Positions 1 to 7,408 of a DNA stretch of 9,989 nt are shown piece after piece. The stretch comes from Algorimicrobium sp002414705. GTDB taxonomy: Bacteria; Bacteroidota; Bacteroidia; Flavobacteriales; Flavobacteriaceae. The notes beneath the pieces were generated by a model. The model searched no databases. It was not told the DNA's origin and saw only the letters and a list, made by a program, of their open reading frames with translations. How positions within the stretch are numbered: the first letter of the stretch is position 1; each line of letters begins with the position of its first letter. The DNA lies in assembly GCA_963972425.1 (NCBI GenBank), contig CAXAUF010000079.1:1-9989 (forward strand), read 5' to 3'. The position numbers and the translations under genes are program-made.

Positions 1-1
1 T

Positions 2-145
2 TTTGCAACACACTTACTAGAAGCGGGAACAGATATACGTTACATTCAAATTTTATTAGGACACAGTTCAACAAAAACAACAGAAATTTACACCCATGTT
101 GCAAAAAGTAGTTTTAATTCTATTAAAAATCCATTAGATTTGTAG
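2..145 (+). CDS. Tyrosine recombinase / integron-like integrase, C-terminal fragment
   Basis: This is the 3' end of a site-specific tyrosine recombinase; the gene starts before the window. The 47 visible residues begin at FATHLLEAGTDIRYIQ and end in IKNPLDL. The fragment carries the second half of the catalytic box that normally reads LRHSFATH, the LLGH histidine (residue 21 of the fragment) and the nucleophilic tyrosine in TEIYTHV (residue 30). The box II arginine lies just upstream and is not seen. The enzyme should cut and join DNA through a 3'-phosphotyrosine. It ends 46 bp before the first GTT core site of a cassette array and reads in the same direction as the cassettes, so it is the natural candidate for the enzyme that moves them. 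The IntI-specific insert near patch III is outside the window, so a XerC/D-like or other phage-type integrase cannot be excluded. Tyrosine recombinase is certain; integron integrase is an inference. Confidence 0.93.
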   Translation, partial: FATHLLEAGTDIRYIQILLGHSSTKTTEIYTHVAKSSFNSIKNPLDL

Positions 146-200
146 GTGTAGATATAATAGATATATACACACCATTACTTATACACATACGTTGTATGCA
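146..200 (+). other. Candidate attI (primary cassette insertion site)
   Basis: This short gap lies between the recombinase stop and the first cassette. It ends in TTATAC (179-184), a 6-nt spacer and GTTGTATGC (191-199). That is the same L'-spacer-R' arrangement as the right half of every downstream attC-like site. No matching left half or long inverted repeat is visible to its left, which is what sets attI apart from attC in known integrons. Two direct copies of TATACACA (164-171 and 180-187) are 16 bp apart and could be accessory integrase-binding repeats. The assignment rests on position and half-site match only. Confidence 0.5.
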
Positions 201-248
201 ATGCCGAAAAAATCGTCCAAATTGAAAATATTATTAATCAATTGAGCT

Positions 249-1664
249 ATGAATTACTTAAATTATAAATGTGTCAGAATAGATTGGAAAGGTGAACTAG
301 CCGACACATATTATTTATTCAAAACTGATTGGATTGACAAAAAAGATATTTTGGAAGATGAAAAATTCATTTCACTTGTTGAAAATTATGATTCGGAAGT
401 ACCACCAGATTATTTACCAGCATTAGGGCAAGAATTTAGCACTTACAATATTTGTCTGTATAATATAATTGAAGATGGTGACCATTACTGTTTAGTACTT
501 ATAGATGAATCTGACAAAGAAAAATTTGAAAAATTAAACAAATCAGAAAAAGTTGATTTCGAACTTTTAAAACAACAAAGAAAGAAATGGGGAAAACCAG
601 CTACTCGTTTAAAACTTTCAGAAAGAATTCCGTATGAGAAACTTTTAATAGAAGGCTTTTTTTGGACATTTAATTATCCTGTCTCAATAATTGAGGAACG
701 TCTCTATAACGAAGAAGACGGTCTAAAACAGGTTAATCATTTTCTTCTAGACACTCAATTATGGCCATTAAAATCTTATAAGTCAGAGTCCGCATTTTTT
801 CTAACAACGAAACAAAATTATACCTGTGCAATATTTAACGATGAAGAAGAAAAAAAAGAAATTGTTAAAGTTAGCCAATCGCCTTTTGAACTAGATAGTT
901 GGACAGAAATCATTTTTAATGAAAAAATACCTTCTTTGACTCAACCTTTTTGGGCTAATGAAGATTTATTAATTATGGATAAAAAAAATGTTTGGCTAGT
1001 TAAATCCGCTCTTAAAGGTAATAAAGTCGGTGAAAAGGTGTTTGAGGCAAAAAACAAAAGAATGTTCACTCAAGGTGAATATCCTAATGTTTTTAATACT
1101 CTTAATGGTCAAACATATATACTGCTATATTTCAAGTTCTATAAATGGGTAAATCAAAAATTGAAAAATACTGGCTTATCTGTATTAGAACATTATGGTG
1201 ACTTCAATACTTTCCCTACTGGTAATTTTAGGTTTGTATACATGGCAAATGGTAAATTAATTGAAGTCGATTTCAGAACAAAAAAAACAAGAAGCCGTCA
1301 ATTAGAGTTTATTGACCGAAATTCAAGTATTCAAATTTATAATAAAGATTGGGCAGTAATTACTAGAATTGGCTATACGGACAAGAATTTAGACATTGCA
1401 CAATTTTGGCAACCAAAAACAGATACTTGGATTCGAATGTCTTTAGGTAAACTAGGAAAAAACGGAATAAGAGATATTTTTTCACATCCCAAAGGTTATA
1501 CTTTAATTAATACAAATGACAATTTAGTCCTTAAAGTTGATGATTTGTTAGGTAAACTTAAATCAGATATTAAGAATACCTTTTCTCAACCAACTTGGGA
1601 TAAAAAATGGAAAGATGAATCTCAATTTAAATTTTGGGACAAATTAAAATCTATCATAAATTAA
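249..1664 (+). CDS. Unknown 471-aa cytoplasmic protein, cassette C1 cargo
   Basis: I do not recognise a family for this protein. It has no signal peptide or membrane segment and is rich in Trp, Tyr, Phe and Lys. An N-terminal part (about residues 1-130) contains a hydrophobic strand followed by an acidic turn (HYCLVLIDESDKEKFEKL, from residue 79). The rest alternates short beta-like strands with polar loops (for example WAVITRIGYTD and FRFVYMANGKLIEVD), which could be a beta-propeller-like or other all-beta fold; that is a guess from the strand pattern. The ATG at 249 is the first that opens the long frame and lies 58 bp after the GTT core. It is the only long gene of C1, and its stop is 7 bp before the left box of the first attC-like site, the tight spacing usual for integron cassettes. 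Confidence 0.85.
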   Translation: MNYLNYKCVRIDWKGELADTYYLFKTDWIDKKDILEDEKFISLVENYDSEVPPDYLPALGQEFSTYNICLYNIIEDGDHYCLVLIDESDKEKFEKLNKSEKVDFELLKQQRKKWGKPATRLKLSERIPYEKLLIEGFFWTFNYPVSIIEERLYNEEDGLKQVNHFLLDTQLWPLKSYKSESAFFLTTKQNYTCAIFNDEEEKKEIVKVSQSPFELDSWTEIIFNEKIPSLTQPFWANEDLLIMDKKNVWLVKSALKGNKVGEKVFEAKNKRMFTQGEYPNVFNTLNGQTYILLYFKFYKWVNQKLKNTGLSVLEHYGDFNTFPTGNFRFVYMANGKLIEVDFRTKKTRSRQLEFIDRNSSIQIYNKDWAVITRIGYTDKNLDIAQFWQPKTDTWIRMSLGKLGKNGIRDIFSHPKGYTLINTNDNLVLKVDDLLGKLKSDIKNTFSQPTWDKKWKDESQFKFWDKLKSIIN

Positions 1665-1671
1665 TAGCACA

Positions 1672-1804
1672 GCATACAACAACGTATATAATTAATGGCT
1701 GGTTCTAGCTTGCTTACGAAAATTTTTCCGAATTTTCTATCTGGTTTTTATTTGCTAAATTAGTTGCTTACACACGCCACTAATCATATACAAACACGTT
1801 AGGC
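1672..1804 (+). repeat. attC-like recombination site 1 (C1/C2 junction)
   Basis: The left box GCATACAAC (1672-1680) is followed by a 3-nt spacer, a left arm at 1684-1699 and a right arm at 1776-1791 that pair at 14 of 16 positions, then a 6-nt spacer and the right box GTTAGGC (1798-1804). Both stem mismatches are A.C (1690/1785 and 1695/1780). The loop holds TGCTTACG at 1711 and a small hairpin, GAAAATT 1718-1724 with AATTTTC 1731-1737. The left and right boxes do not match each other. The left box instead matches the start of C1 and the right box matches the end of C2, as expected if cassettes join at G^TT. Confidence 0.85.
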
Positions 1805-1809
1805 AAAAT

Positions 1810-2625
1810 ATGAAAAAACCAAATCCGAAATACAATCCAATTGATATACTTGTTGAAAGGTTTTCGGAAAATTTTGCCAAAATAAAGGACTTTGATAAAC
1901 TACAAGAATCGGAAGAAGGAAAAAGACTCTTTGACTTGATTATTAAGTCAACATCCGAAATGGAAAATTTTCAAACCCTATTTCTGAATTATTATATTCC
2001 GTCAGCGAATAAATCAATTGTGGACAGTTGGAATCAAATTTCAAAGTCTAAATACAAACATTTGCTGAATATTTCAAAAGACGAATTAAAAGAGAATCTT
2101 TACGAAACTATTCGACTTGGATATGTTGGACTATTTCACAAATATGAGTCATATCTTAAATCATTGGTCGATGCGACAAACTTCCTATTAAAAGAACTTA
2201 ATGAAGAAAATAATCTGTTGAGTATTGAAGAATATTGTAAAAAAGAATTTAAAATAAACATTTTCAAATCGCACCACAAATTTGCAATAATAAAAAGAAT
2301 AAACTATATCTCGAACTGTGTAAAACATTGGGACGGATTTCCGATAAAAGAACCAATTCATCCAGAGTTTTTAAATTCAAATCCTGATGAAAAAATCAGA
2401 ATTGAAAAGGAGATTTTTAAAATTGACATTGACAGACTAAAATCACATTGTCAATTATTAATGTCGCAGATAATAACAATCGGATTTAAACAATATTTTG
2501 AACTAGACTATGAAACCATTAAGAAGAGTTTAAAGCCTGAATTAAAAGAAAGTGTTGAAACAAAACAAAAATTAGAAGAAATAATTAAAAACTTTGATTT
2601 TGTATTATCGGACTTTAAAGAATAA
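1810..2625 (+). CDS. Unknown 271-aa helical protein, cassette C2 cargo; possibly HEPN-like
   Basis: This is a soluble, Lys/Glu-rich, apparently all-alpha protein with no signal peptide or membrane segment. The most conserved-looking part is near residues 100-180: GYVGLFHKYESYLKSLV, then SIEEYCKKEF, then RINYISNCVKHWDGFP (from residue 163). The N-C-V-K-H-x-x-G pattern recalls helical HEPN-type proteins of defence and toxin loci, where an R...H or N...H motif is functional. The R to H spacing here (R163 to H173) is longer than the classical Rx4-6H, so I offer that as a weak possibility only. The C-terminal helices look charged and extended. The ATG at 1810 is 12 bp after the GTT of the core site, the usual place for a cassette gene start. 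The stop is 5 bp before the next left box, so the gene fills its cassette. Confidence 0.85.
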   Translation: MKKPNPKYNPIDILVERFSENFAKIKDFDKLQESEEGKRLFDLIIKSTSEMENFQTLFLNYYIPSANKSIVDSWNQISKSKYKHLLNISKDELKENLYETIRLGYVGLFHKYESYLKSLVDATNFLLKELNEENNLLSIEEYCKKEFKINIFKSHHKFAIIKRINYISNCVKHWDGFPIKEPIHPEFLNSNPDEKIRIEKEIFKIDIDRLKSHCQLLMSQIITIGFKQYFELDYETIKKSLKPELKESVETKQKLEEIIKNFDFVLSDFKE

Positions 2626-2630
2626 ATACT

Positions 2631-2766
2631 TTGCCTAACACCGTATAAAAATAATGCGTAGTTTAGTGCTTAATCGAGAGTTAGTGCTTGTTTGCTTGCA
2701 TCTGATTTTCCTTCGGAAAATCCTCGCACTCAAACTACGCACTATTCTTATACAGAACCGTTGGCA
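2631..2766 (+). repeat. attC-like recombination site 2 (C2/C3 junction)
   Basis: The left box is TTGCCTAAC (2631-2639) and the right box is GTTGGCA (2760-2766). The left arm at 2643-2664 pairs with the right arm at 2732-2753 at 20 of 22 positions; both mismatches are A.C (2649/2747 and 2654/2742). The stem continues by five pairs (2665-2669 with 2726-2730) if C2731 is left unpaired, like an extrahelical base of known attC sites. Spacers are 3 nt on the left and 6 nt on the right. The loop contains TGCTTAATC (2667-2675) and a perfect hairpin, GATTTTCC 2704-2711 with GGAAAATC 2715-2722. Confidence 0.88.
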
Positions 2767-2784
2767 AACATTAAGAATAAACAG

Positions 2785-5424
2785 ATGAATAATAGATTAA
2801 TAATAATCACATTAACCTTTTTTGGTTTGTTAAACACTGAAATAAAAGCACAATGCACAAAAGCAGAAGCTTATGTGGCAAAAGTAAAAGCTGCTGAAAA
2901 TTGGACACCAACAGAAAGAGTGAAAAGTGGCTCAAAAGTTCAAGGATGGACACAACTTGGCACCTGGTATGCGTATAAATGTGAATGCGATAAAGGAGGC
3001 AGAACACCCGAACAGGCAGAAAATCTAAAGAATGGATTAAATGAAATCCGTCAGACTATCATAAATCTATATTCTGATGCCGGTGAAATCCCCCCTGTAA
3101 TAACTCAATGTAAATCTGGCGCTAGTTCAAATTCCACAAATAATTCGAATAGTAATAAATCGTCTTTTCAAATAGAAATGGAAAATCGCTTTAACAATTA
3201 TAATAAGGCGATGAGTTTAAAAACTCAGGGGGAAAACATCGCTAAGGCATTTGCAGAACAAGTAAAGCAATTTGGTAATTTAAACAACGCCTCTAACCCT
3301 CAAGAATTGTTGAATAATTTCAACCAAAACATGTCTCAAATCGCACAATTGCAAGCACAAAATAGAGTTGATAATTTAAATCAAATTGATGCTACTTTAG
3401 GAAGTGCTTTAAATGATTTAAACAATGGAAATGGCGAAGGAGCTTTATTTAGTACTCTATCATTAATTGATCAATCCTACGAACAAAAACAAGCTAAAAA
3501 AGAAGCCGAATATCAAAAGCAAAAACTGATCGTCCAGCAACAACAGAAGATGTCACAGTTTTATTGGAAAGCCCTAGAATTGAATAATCAGGCCATCAAT
3601 AACTACCTGCGGATTGCAGCTTATTCGTTTTCAAAATCAGATGAAGATTTCAATATTGCCTATGCAGGACATCATCGCTGTTTCGGTAAATATATGAAAG
3701 CGAACTATAGTTACACTAATACATTCTGGACAAAGAACAATTGTGCTTTGCCAATTAAGCAGACTGAAGTTGAGAATAATCTAATAGCAAAAGACATACA
3801 ATACATCATTGCTGCCAAACGAAAATTCAAATGGTTTGAAGAATCAGGTAATGAAGACTTTTTAGATGGCGCTATTCGTTTTGCAGGAGCTGCTGCGACC
3901 GAAAACCCTACAGCTGATAATTATTATTTAATGGGTCATTATGCTGGTATGGATTACCCTATAGTTGCCTATACTAGTTTCGAGACTGCAAAAAGCTTAA
4001 ATCCTTCTTATTTCCTGGGTACTAAGGCAGGAGAATACTTTTTTGTTAAAACGGCCATTGAAGCATACTTCAAAGAGGCTATCGAGACCAATAACTTGGA
4101 ACTTATCAAAAAAGCAATAGCTTCACAATTACATAACGAAATTAAAATTGAAGACCATGCTGCAATTATTTATGCCATAAAAGTAGATCAGCCAGATGTG
4201 GTTCAGTTGTTTTTAAATGACCTAACCAATGGCAAAACCCAACAACAAATAACTACTAAAGTAAATGAGGTGATTTTAATGGCTTCAACTTTAGATGCTC
4301 CAAAAACCATACAGCGTTTTATTGATTTAGGGTTTTCTGTAGATTTTGAGTTAAATGGAAAATCACCATTAGAGGCTTCGGATTTAGCAACATCAGTATA
4401 TTCATTACCTGTTTTATTGGCAAACTCTGAAAAACAAGATGAATATACTAAACAACTTGTTGCCAATAACTCATTAACATATAAGTTTCCTTTATTAATA
4501 GATGAAATCGATCATTTTGACGAAATCACCTCGGAAAAAATGAAAGAAAAAATAATCGTGCACCTTTTCAATCAAAATAACCAATCACAATTTTTCAATC
4601 TACTAGATGGCAGTAAATCATGTGAAAATATTCTTAAAAAAGTATTCTCAACAGAATTTTTAAAAAAGCAATTTTTCTTAAGCTTGGCTATTGAAAAAAA
4701 TAGTTATTCTTATAAATATATTGAGCATGATTTAGTAAGTTTTGATAATTACCAACTTAATGAAAATGATAAATCACTATTTCTTCAAACCGTTTCTGAA
4801 ATAAACGATACGCATTCAATTCCACTTTCTGCTAGTGTCACATTAGATTTTTACGAAATGATCCCAATTGATTTAGAAAATGAAGGAGACCCTGAATTTG
4901 AGAATTATTATAAAAATCATTTCGATAGAGCGTATAATGAGTTTTACGGAAATATTTTAAGAACCTGTCTAATAACGAAGAAATACAAAACTTGCTCTGC
5001 CCTAATTAAAAGTATGGAAAAACAAATAGACCTGAATTCTTTATCATTTAAAAATATTCACAATAATTCAGAATTCCCTGTTTTTTTTGATGATGATGCT
5101 CCAGAGAGCTTTCAGAATTTCTCCTTAATAATTGACCATATCAATAATATAAACACCATTCCCGAAGAAATTAGCAATGAGCCTATTACCTATATTATTC
5201 AATCAAAGAATATTGAATCGTATGTTCAAGGCAAATTATTAGTTGAGAATATGATTACAAAAGGTATTCTTGAAATTAATGGAGTTAAAATAAAGAGTTC
5301 CACAGGAAGCATTCTTTCCTATTCTAAATGCAAAAAATATTGGCTCACTCAATCATTTAAACAAAATGATTTAAATTATTGGAAAGCTATTTTTAGTGGG
5401 GAGTATGAAAGTAGGAATAAATAA
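2785..5424 (+). CDS. Secreted or periplasmic 879-aa protein with helical region and ankyrin-like repeats, cassette C3 cargo
   Basis: The start chosen is the ATG at 2785, giving 879 residues. The frame stays open to a TTG at 2692, but those 31 extra codons translate the attC-like site. From 2785 the protein begins with an ordinary signal peptide (MNNR, hydrophobic core, ...EIKAQ, cleavage probably near residues 22-23). The mature part has cysteines at 24, 66, 68 and 109, a Ser/Asn linker at about 113-127, a Gln/Asn-rich helical stretch at about 130-275, a TPR-like helical part at about 340-425, and degenerate ankyrin-type repeats from about 430 to 550 (AAIIYAIKVDQPDVVQLFLN; APKTIQRFIDLGFSVDFELN). 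The last 300 residues are helical and unrecognised. No T9SS tail is visible, so periplasmic or membrane-anchored-complex location is likely. Ankyrin repeats point to protein binding; the partner is unknown. It is the only gene in a very large (2.8 kb) cassette. Confidence 0.88.
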   Translation: MNNRLIIITLTFFGLLNTEIKAQCTKAEAYVAKVKAAENWTPTERVKSGSKVQGWTQLGTWYAYKCECDKGGRTPEQAENLKNGLNEIRQTIINLYSDAGEIPPVITQCKSGASSNSTNNSNSNKSSFQIEMENRFNNYNKAMSLKTQGENIAKAFAEQVKQFGNLNNASNPQELLNNFNQNMSQIAQLQAQNRVDNLNQIDATLGSALNDLNNGNGEGALFSTLSLIDQSYEQKQAKKEAEYQKQKLIVQQQQKMSQFYWKALELNNQAINNYLRIAAYSFSKSDEDFNIAYAGHHRCFGKYMKANYSYTNTFWTKNNCALPIKQTEVENNLIAKDIQYIIAAKRKFKWFEESGNEDFLDGAIRFAGAAATENPTADNYYLMGHYAGMDYPIVAYTSFETAKSLNPSYFLGTKAGEYFFVKTAIEAYFKEAIETNNLELIKKAIASQLHNEIKIEDHAAIIYAIKVDQPDVVQLFLNDLTNGKTQQQITTKVNEVILMASTLDAPKTIQRFIDLGFSVDFELNGKSPLEASDLATSVYSLPVLLANSEKQDEYTKQLVANNSLTYKFPLLIDEIDHFDEITSEKMKEKIIVHLFNQNNQSQFFNLLDGSKSCENILKKVFSTEFLKKQFFLSLAIEKNSYSYKYIEHDLVSFDNYQLNENDKSLFLQTVSEINDTHSIPLSASVTLDFYEMIPIDLENEGDPEFENYYKNHFDRAYNEFYGNILRTCLITKKYKTCSALIKSMEKQIDLNSLSFKNIHNNSEFPVFFDDDAPESFQNFSLIIDHINNINTIPEEISNEPITYIIQSKNIESYVQGKLLVENMITKGILEINGVKIKSSTGSILSYSKCKKYWLTQSFKQNDLNYWKAIFSGEYESRNK

Positions 5425-5429
5425 AAACG

Positions 5430-5559
5430 ATTTGCCAACAATGTATATAAAAAACAGGCGATTTCGAAGCTCAAGGCTTTTGGCTCGCATCAAAGTTGGT
5501 GCTTAACCGAAAGTTTAGAGCTTCGAAATCGCCTACTTTTCATATACTAACCGTTGGCA
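5430..5559 (+). repeat. attC-like recombination site 3 (C3/C4 junction), longest stem
   Basis: The left box is ATTTGCCAAC (5430-5439) and the right box is GTTGGCA (5553-5559), continuing into GTTGGCAAAC. Arms at 5443-5472 and 5518-5547 pair at 27 of 30 positions, the strongest stem in the window. Mismatches are A.C at 5449/5541 and 5454/5536 and C.A at 5455/5535; all three become G.T wobbles on the opposite strand. Spacers are 3 nt left and 5 nt right. The loop carries CTCGCATCAAAG and TGCTTAACC (5500-5508). Confidence 0.9.
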
Positions 5560-5813
5560 AACATTATGACCAATATGTGTAAAGTATTTTTAAAACGAAT
5601 AATAATTATATTGATTTAAAAAAAACATCGATTTTTTTAAAAAAACTTCTGACTAACTCCAAGTAAAACGATAATGTTATGGCTGAATGACTTTGGAAAC
5701 GGTAAACAAAAACTAACTTTGAATATAACAAAATGTAAAAGCAAATGTTTCGCCAAAAATTATCATAAATTCACAAACTAACCATTAGTAAACCTAGACT
5801 AAAATTAATTAAC

Positions 5814-6086
5814 ATGTAATCAACTTGGAGTAAATTACATAAAACATTAAAGTTTGGAATAATAATATTCATTTTAGAGACTGGCCCTTTATTAATTTTA
5901 TAAGAACTTGATGCATTTGGACTAATTGACTCAGGAAACAAAAAAGGCCCATTGATAATATCTATGCTGAGTTTTTACCCTTCAATTATTCTAATTATCG
6001 TTGGTAGCATTCTGAAATACCTAAAAATAAAAACAGCAAAATATATTAGTTTTTTCGCTTTTTATTACAATTTAAAATTAAAATAG
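5814..6086 (+). pseudogene. Remnant of a small integral membrane protein
   Basis: One frame running from 5814 to the TAG at 6084-6086 reads as protein-like sequence broken by TAA at 5817-5819 (directly after ATG) and at 5901-5903. Before the second stop it gives KFGIIIFILETGPLLIL and after it ELDAFGLIDSGNKKGPLIIS, then MLSFYPSIILIIVGSILKYL, which are two hydrophobic segments with Gly/Pro turns and a Lys-rich tail. The 60-codon stretch after the second stop is intact but has no convincing start. I do not recognise the family. The composition, not homology, argues that it was once coding. Confidence 0.4.
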
Positions 6087-6109
6087 CTTTTAAATTTGCT
6101 TTTTCTTAA

Positions 6110-6352
6110 AATAAGAAACTAATTTTAGCAACTAGAATATCCATAGGAATGGGACAAGAAACTGCAATTAGACTTGCAAGAGGAGTATACGCAGTGTATG
6201 CAAAAGCAAGTAAAGTAGACAAAATAATGTAAAATCATAACAAATATAAAACAGACCCTGAGTATTTAGGACCTAAAACAAATATTTAAAATATGTCTCC
6301 AGTGCAAACGCCAAAACAATGGTAACTCGAAGTTTGGTATTGGGTTAATTAA
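6110..6352 (+). pseudogene. Second decayed reading frame in C4
   Basis: In another frame from the preceding remnant, the stretch reads MGQETAIRLARGVYAVYAKA and on to DKIM (ATG 6149, TAA 6230-6232). It then continues as NHNKYKTDPEYLGPKTNI (TAA 6287-6289), NMSPVQTPKQW (TAA 6323-6325) and LEVWYWVN (TAA 6350-6352). The amphipathic, then Pro/Tyr/Trp-rich sequence continues across three TAA codons in one frame, as in a gene broken by point mutations. The 27-codon ORF at 6149-6232 could be a real small protein instead, but nothing else supports that. No family recognised. Confidence 0.35.
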
Positions 6353-6366
6353 AATCGATTATTATA

Positions 6367-7272
6367 ATGAAAGATATTTTACATATAAAAAGTATTAGTG
6401 AAATGCACCGATTAATGAATATTGACAAACCTAATCACCCTTTAATATCAGTTGTTAGGCATACAAAAGATATGAACTTAAATTTTGGGAATGGTATACG
6501 TATAAATAATCACTTATACTTTATTTCTTTAAAAGAGAATATTCAATGTGCTTTTAAATACGGTTTAACATCTTACGATTTTCAAGAAGGTAGCTTGGTA
6601 TTTATGCGTCCTAAACAAATCACATCACAAACGACCGAAATCGAACCAGATTTAAGTGGTTGGACTATTTTTTTTCATCCAGATTTAATTCGATCTCATA
6701 AACTTGCAGATACCATTTATCAATATACTTTTTTTGATTATGGTAGTAACGAAGCTTTGCAAGTATCGGAAAAGGAAAAGTATGCACTTGCCACAATTAT
6801 TGAAAAGATAGAATATGAATTGCAACAAAATATTGACAACCATACAGAAAAAATAATTGTTCATAACATTGAATCCTTGTTAAAATACAGTCAACGATAT
6901 TTTGACCGGCAGTTTCAAACAAGAAAAAATCATCACAAGGATTACGTTATATTATTTGAAAAATATCTAAACGAGTATTTTAGTTCTGATTTGCCGTTAG
7001 AAAAAGGAATACCATCAATAGAGGCTTGCGGTGAACATTTAAAAATGTCAGGAAAATATCTTAGTGATTTACTTAAAAAAGAAACTGGGAAAAGTATCAT
7101 CGAACACATTCATTTACATATTATAGATAGAGCGAAAAATAGATTATTAAATTCTGAATACACTATCAGTCAGATAGCAATTAATTTGGGATTTCAATAT
7201 CCTCAACATTTTAGTAAGGTTTTCAAGAGCAAAGTAGGAATAAGTCCCAAACAATATCGAAATATGAACTAA
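6367..7272 (+). CDS. AraC/XylS-family transcriptional regulator, cassette C4
   Basis: This is a cytoplasmic DNA-binding regulator of 301 residues, normal for the family. Residues 1-180 form the variable sensing part, beta-rich and cupin-like at about 45-105 (GSLVFMRPKQITSQTTEIEP and SGWTIFFHPDLI), of the type common in Bacteroidota AraC proteins. The C-terminal double helix-turn-helix is at about 203-300: the first HTH near SIEACGEHLKMSGKYLSDLL, a linker helix IIEHIHLHIIDRAKNRLL, and the second HTH TISQIAINLGFQYPQHFSKVF ending in the family signature KVGISPKQYR. The ligand is unknown. In this group such regulators often sit next to the oxidoreductase or efflux gene they control, but here no intact neighbour belongs with it; the DNA upstream is decayed and the genes downstream are in another cassette. 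It may be a stranded regulator. The stop is 8 bp before the left box of site 4. Confidence 0.93.
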   Translation: MKDILHIKSISEMHRLMNIDKPNHPLISVVRHTKDMNLNFGNGIRINNHLYFISLKENIQCAFKYGLTSYDFQEGSLVFMRPKQITSQTTEIEPDLSGWTIFFHPDLIRSHKLADTIYQYTFFDYGSNEALQVSEKEKYALATIIEKIEYELQQNIDNHTEKIIVHNIESLLKYSQRYFDRQFQTRKNHHKDYVILFEKYLNEYFSSDLPLEKGIPSIEACGEHLKMSGKYLSDLLKKETGKSIIEHIHLHIIDRAKNRLLNSEYTISQIAINLGFQYPQHFSKVFKSKVGISPKQYRNMN

Positions 7273-7280
7273 AAATTACT

Positions 7281-7372
7281 TTGCTAAGCAATGTATATAA
7301 AAATATGGCAAAGTGCAAATACAAAAGGAAGTGCTTACAAAACGTGCTTCTACTATAAACTAAACGTTAACA
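7281..7372 (+). repeat. attC-like site 4 (C4/C5 junction), degenerate
   Basis: The left box TTGCTAAGC (7281-7289) resembles TTGCCAAC with one inserted G at 7288 and a C-to-T change. It is followed by AATGTATATAAAAA exactly as in site 3. The right side is CTATAAACTAAAC then GTTAACA (7366-7372). TGCTTACAA is present at 7332-7340. The arms pair over only about 6 of 7 positions next to the boxes and no long stem follows, and at 92 bp the element is shorter than the other five. It is clearly related but probably poor or dead as a recombination site. Confidence 0.65.
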
Positions 7373-7408
7373 AACATTAAAAAAACCAAATATTAAAAAT
7401 ATAATTTT

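Larger units (their letters stand above)
5566..6366 (+). other. Long stretch of cassette C4 without an intact gene; decayed coding DNA
   Basis: About 800 bp separate site 3 from the AraC gene and hold no ORF of normal size. An ATG at 5566, 13 bp after the core GTT and therefore at the expected start position of a cassette gene, opens only 17 codons (MTNMCKVFLKRIIIILI, stop 5617-5619), which look like the basic-hydrophobic start of a membrane or secreted protein. Stretches at 5814-6086 and 6110-6352 (listed separately) read as broken coding sequence in two different frames. The most economical view is one or two former cassette genes in decay. I see no RNA gene or IS end here. Confidence 0.55.

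Noticed and set aside
2807..3007. 66-codon ORF on the minus strand
   Set aside because: It lies wholly inside the secreted ankyrin-like gene in the opposite sense, and its Leu-rich product is the expected reverse reading of Gln/Lys/Asn codons.
4203..4466. 87-codon ORF on the minus strand
   Set aside because: It is antisense to the ankyrin-like repeats of the same large gene, with no start context or recognisable domain.
5430..5559. Rho-independent terminators as the main explanation of the long intergenic palindromes
   Set aside because: The stems are too long, have large loops with conserved content, lack a following U-run and are flanked by matched core boxes at cassette ends. They may still act as terminators secondarily.
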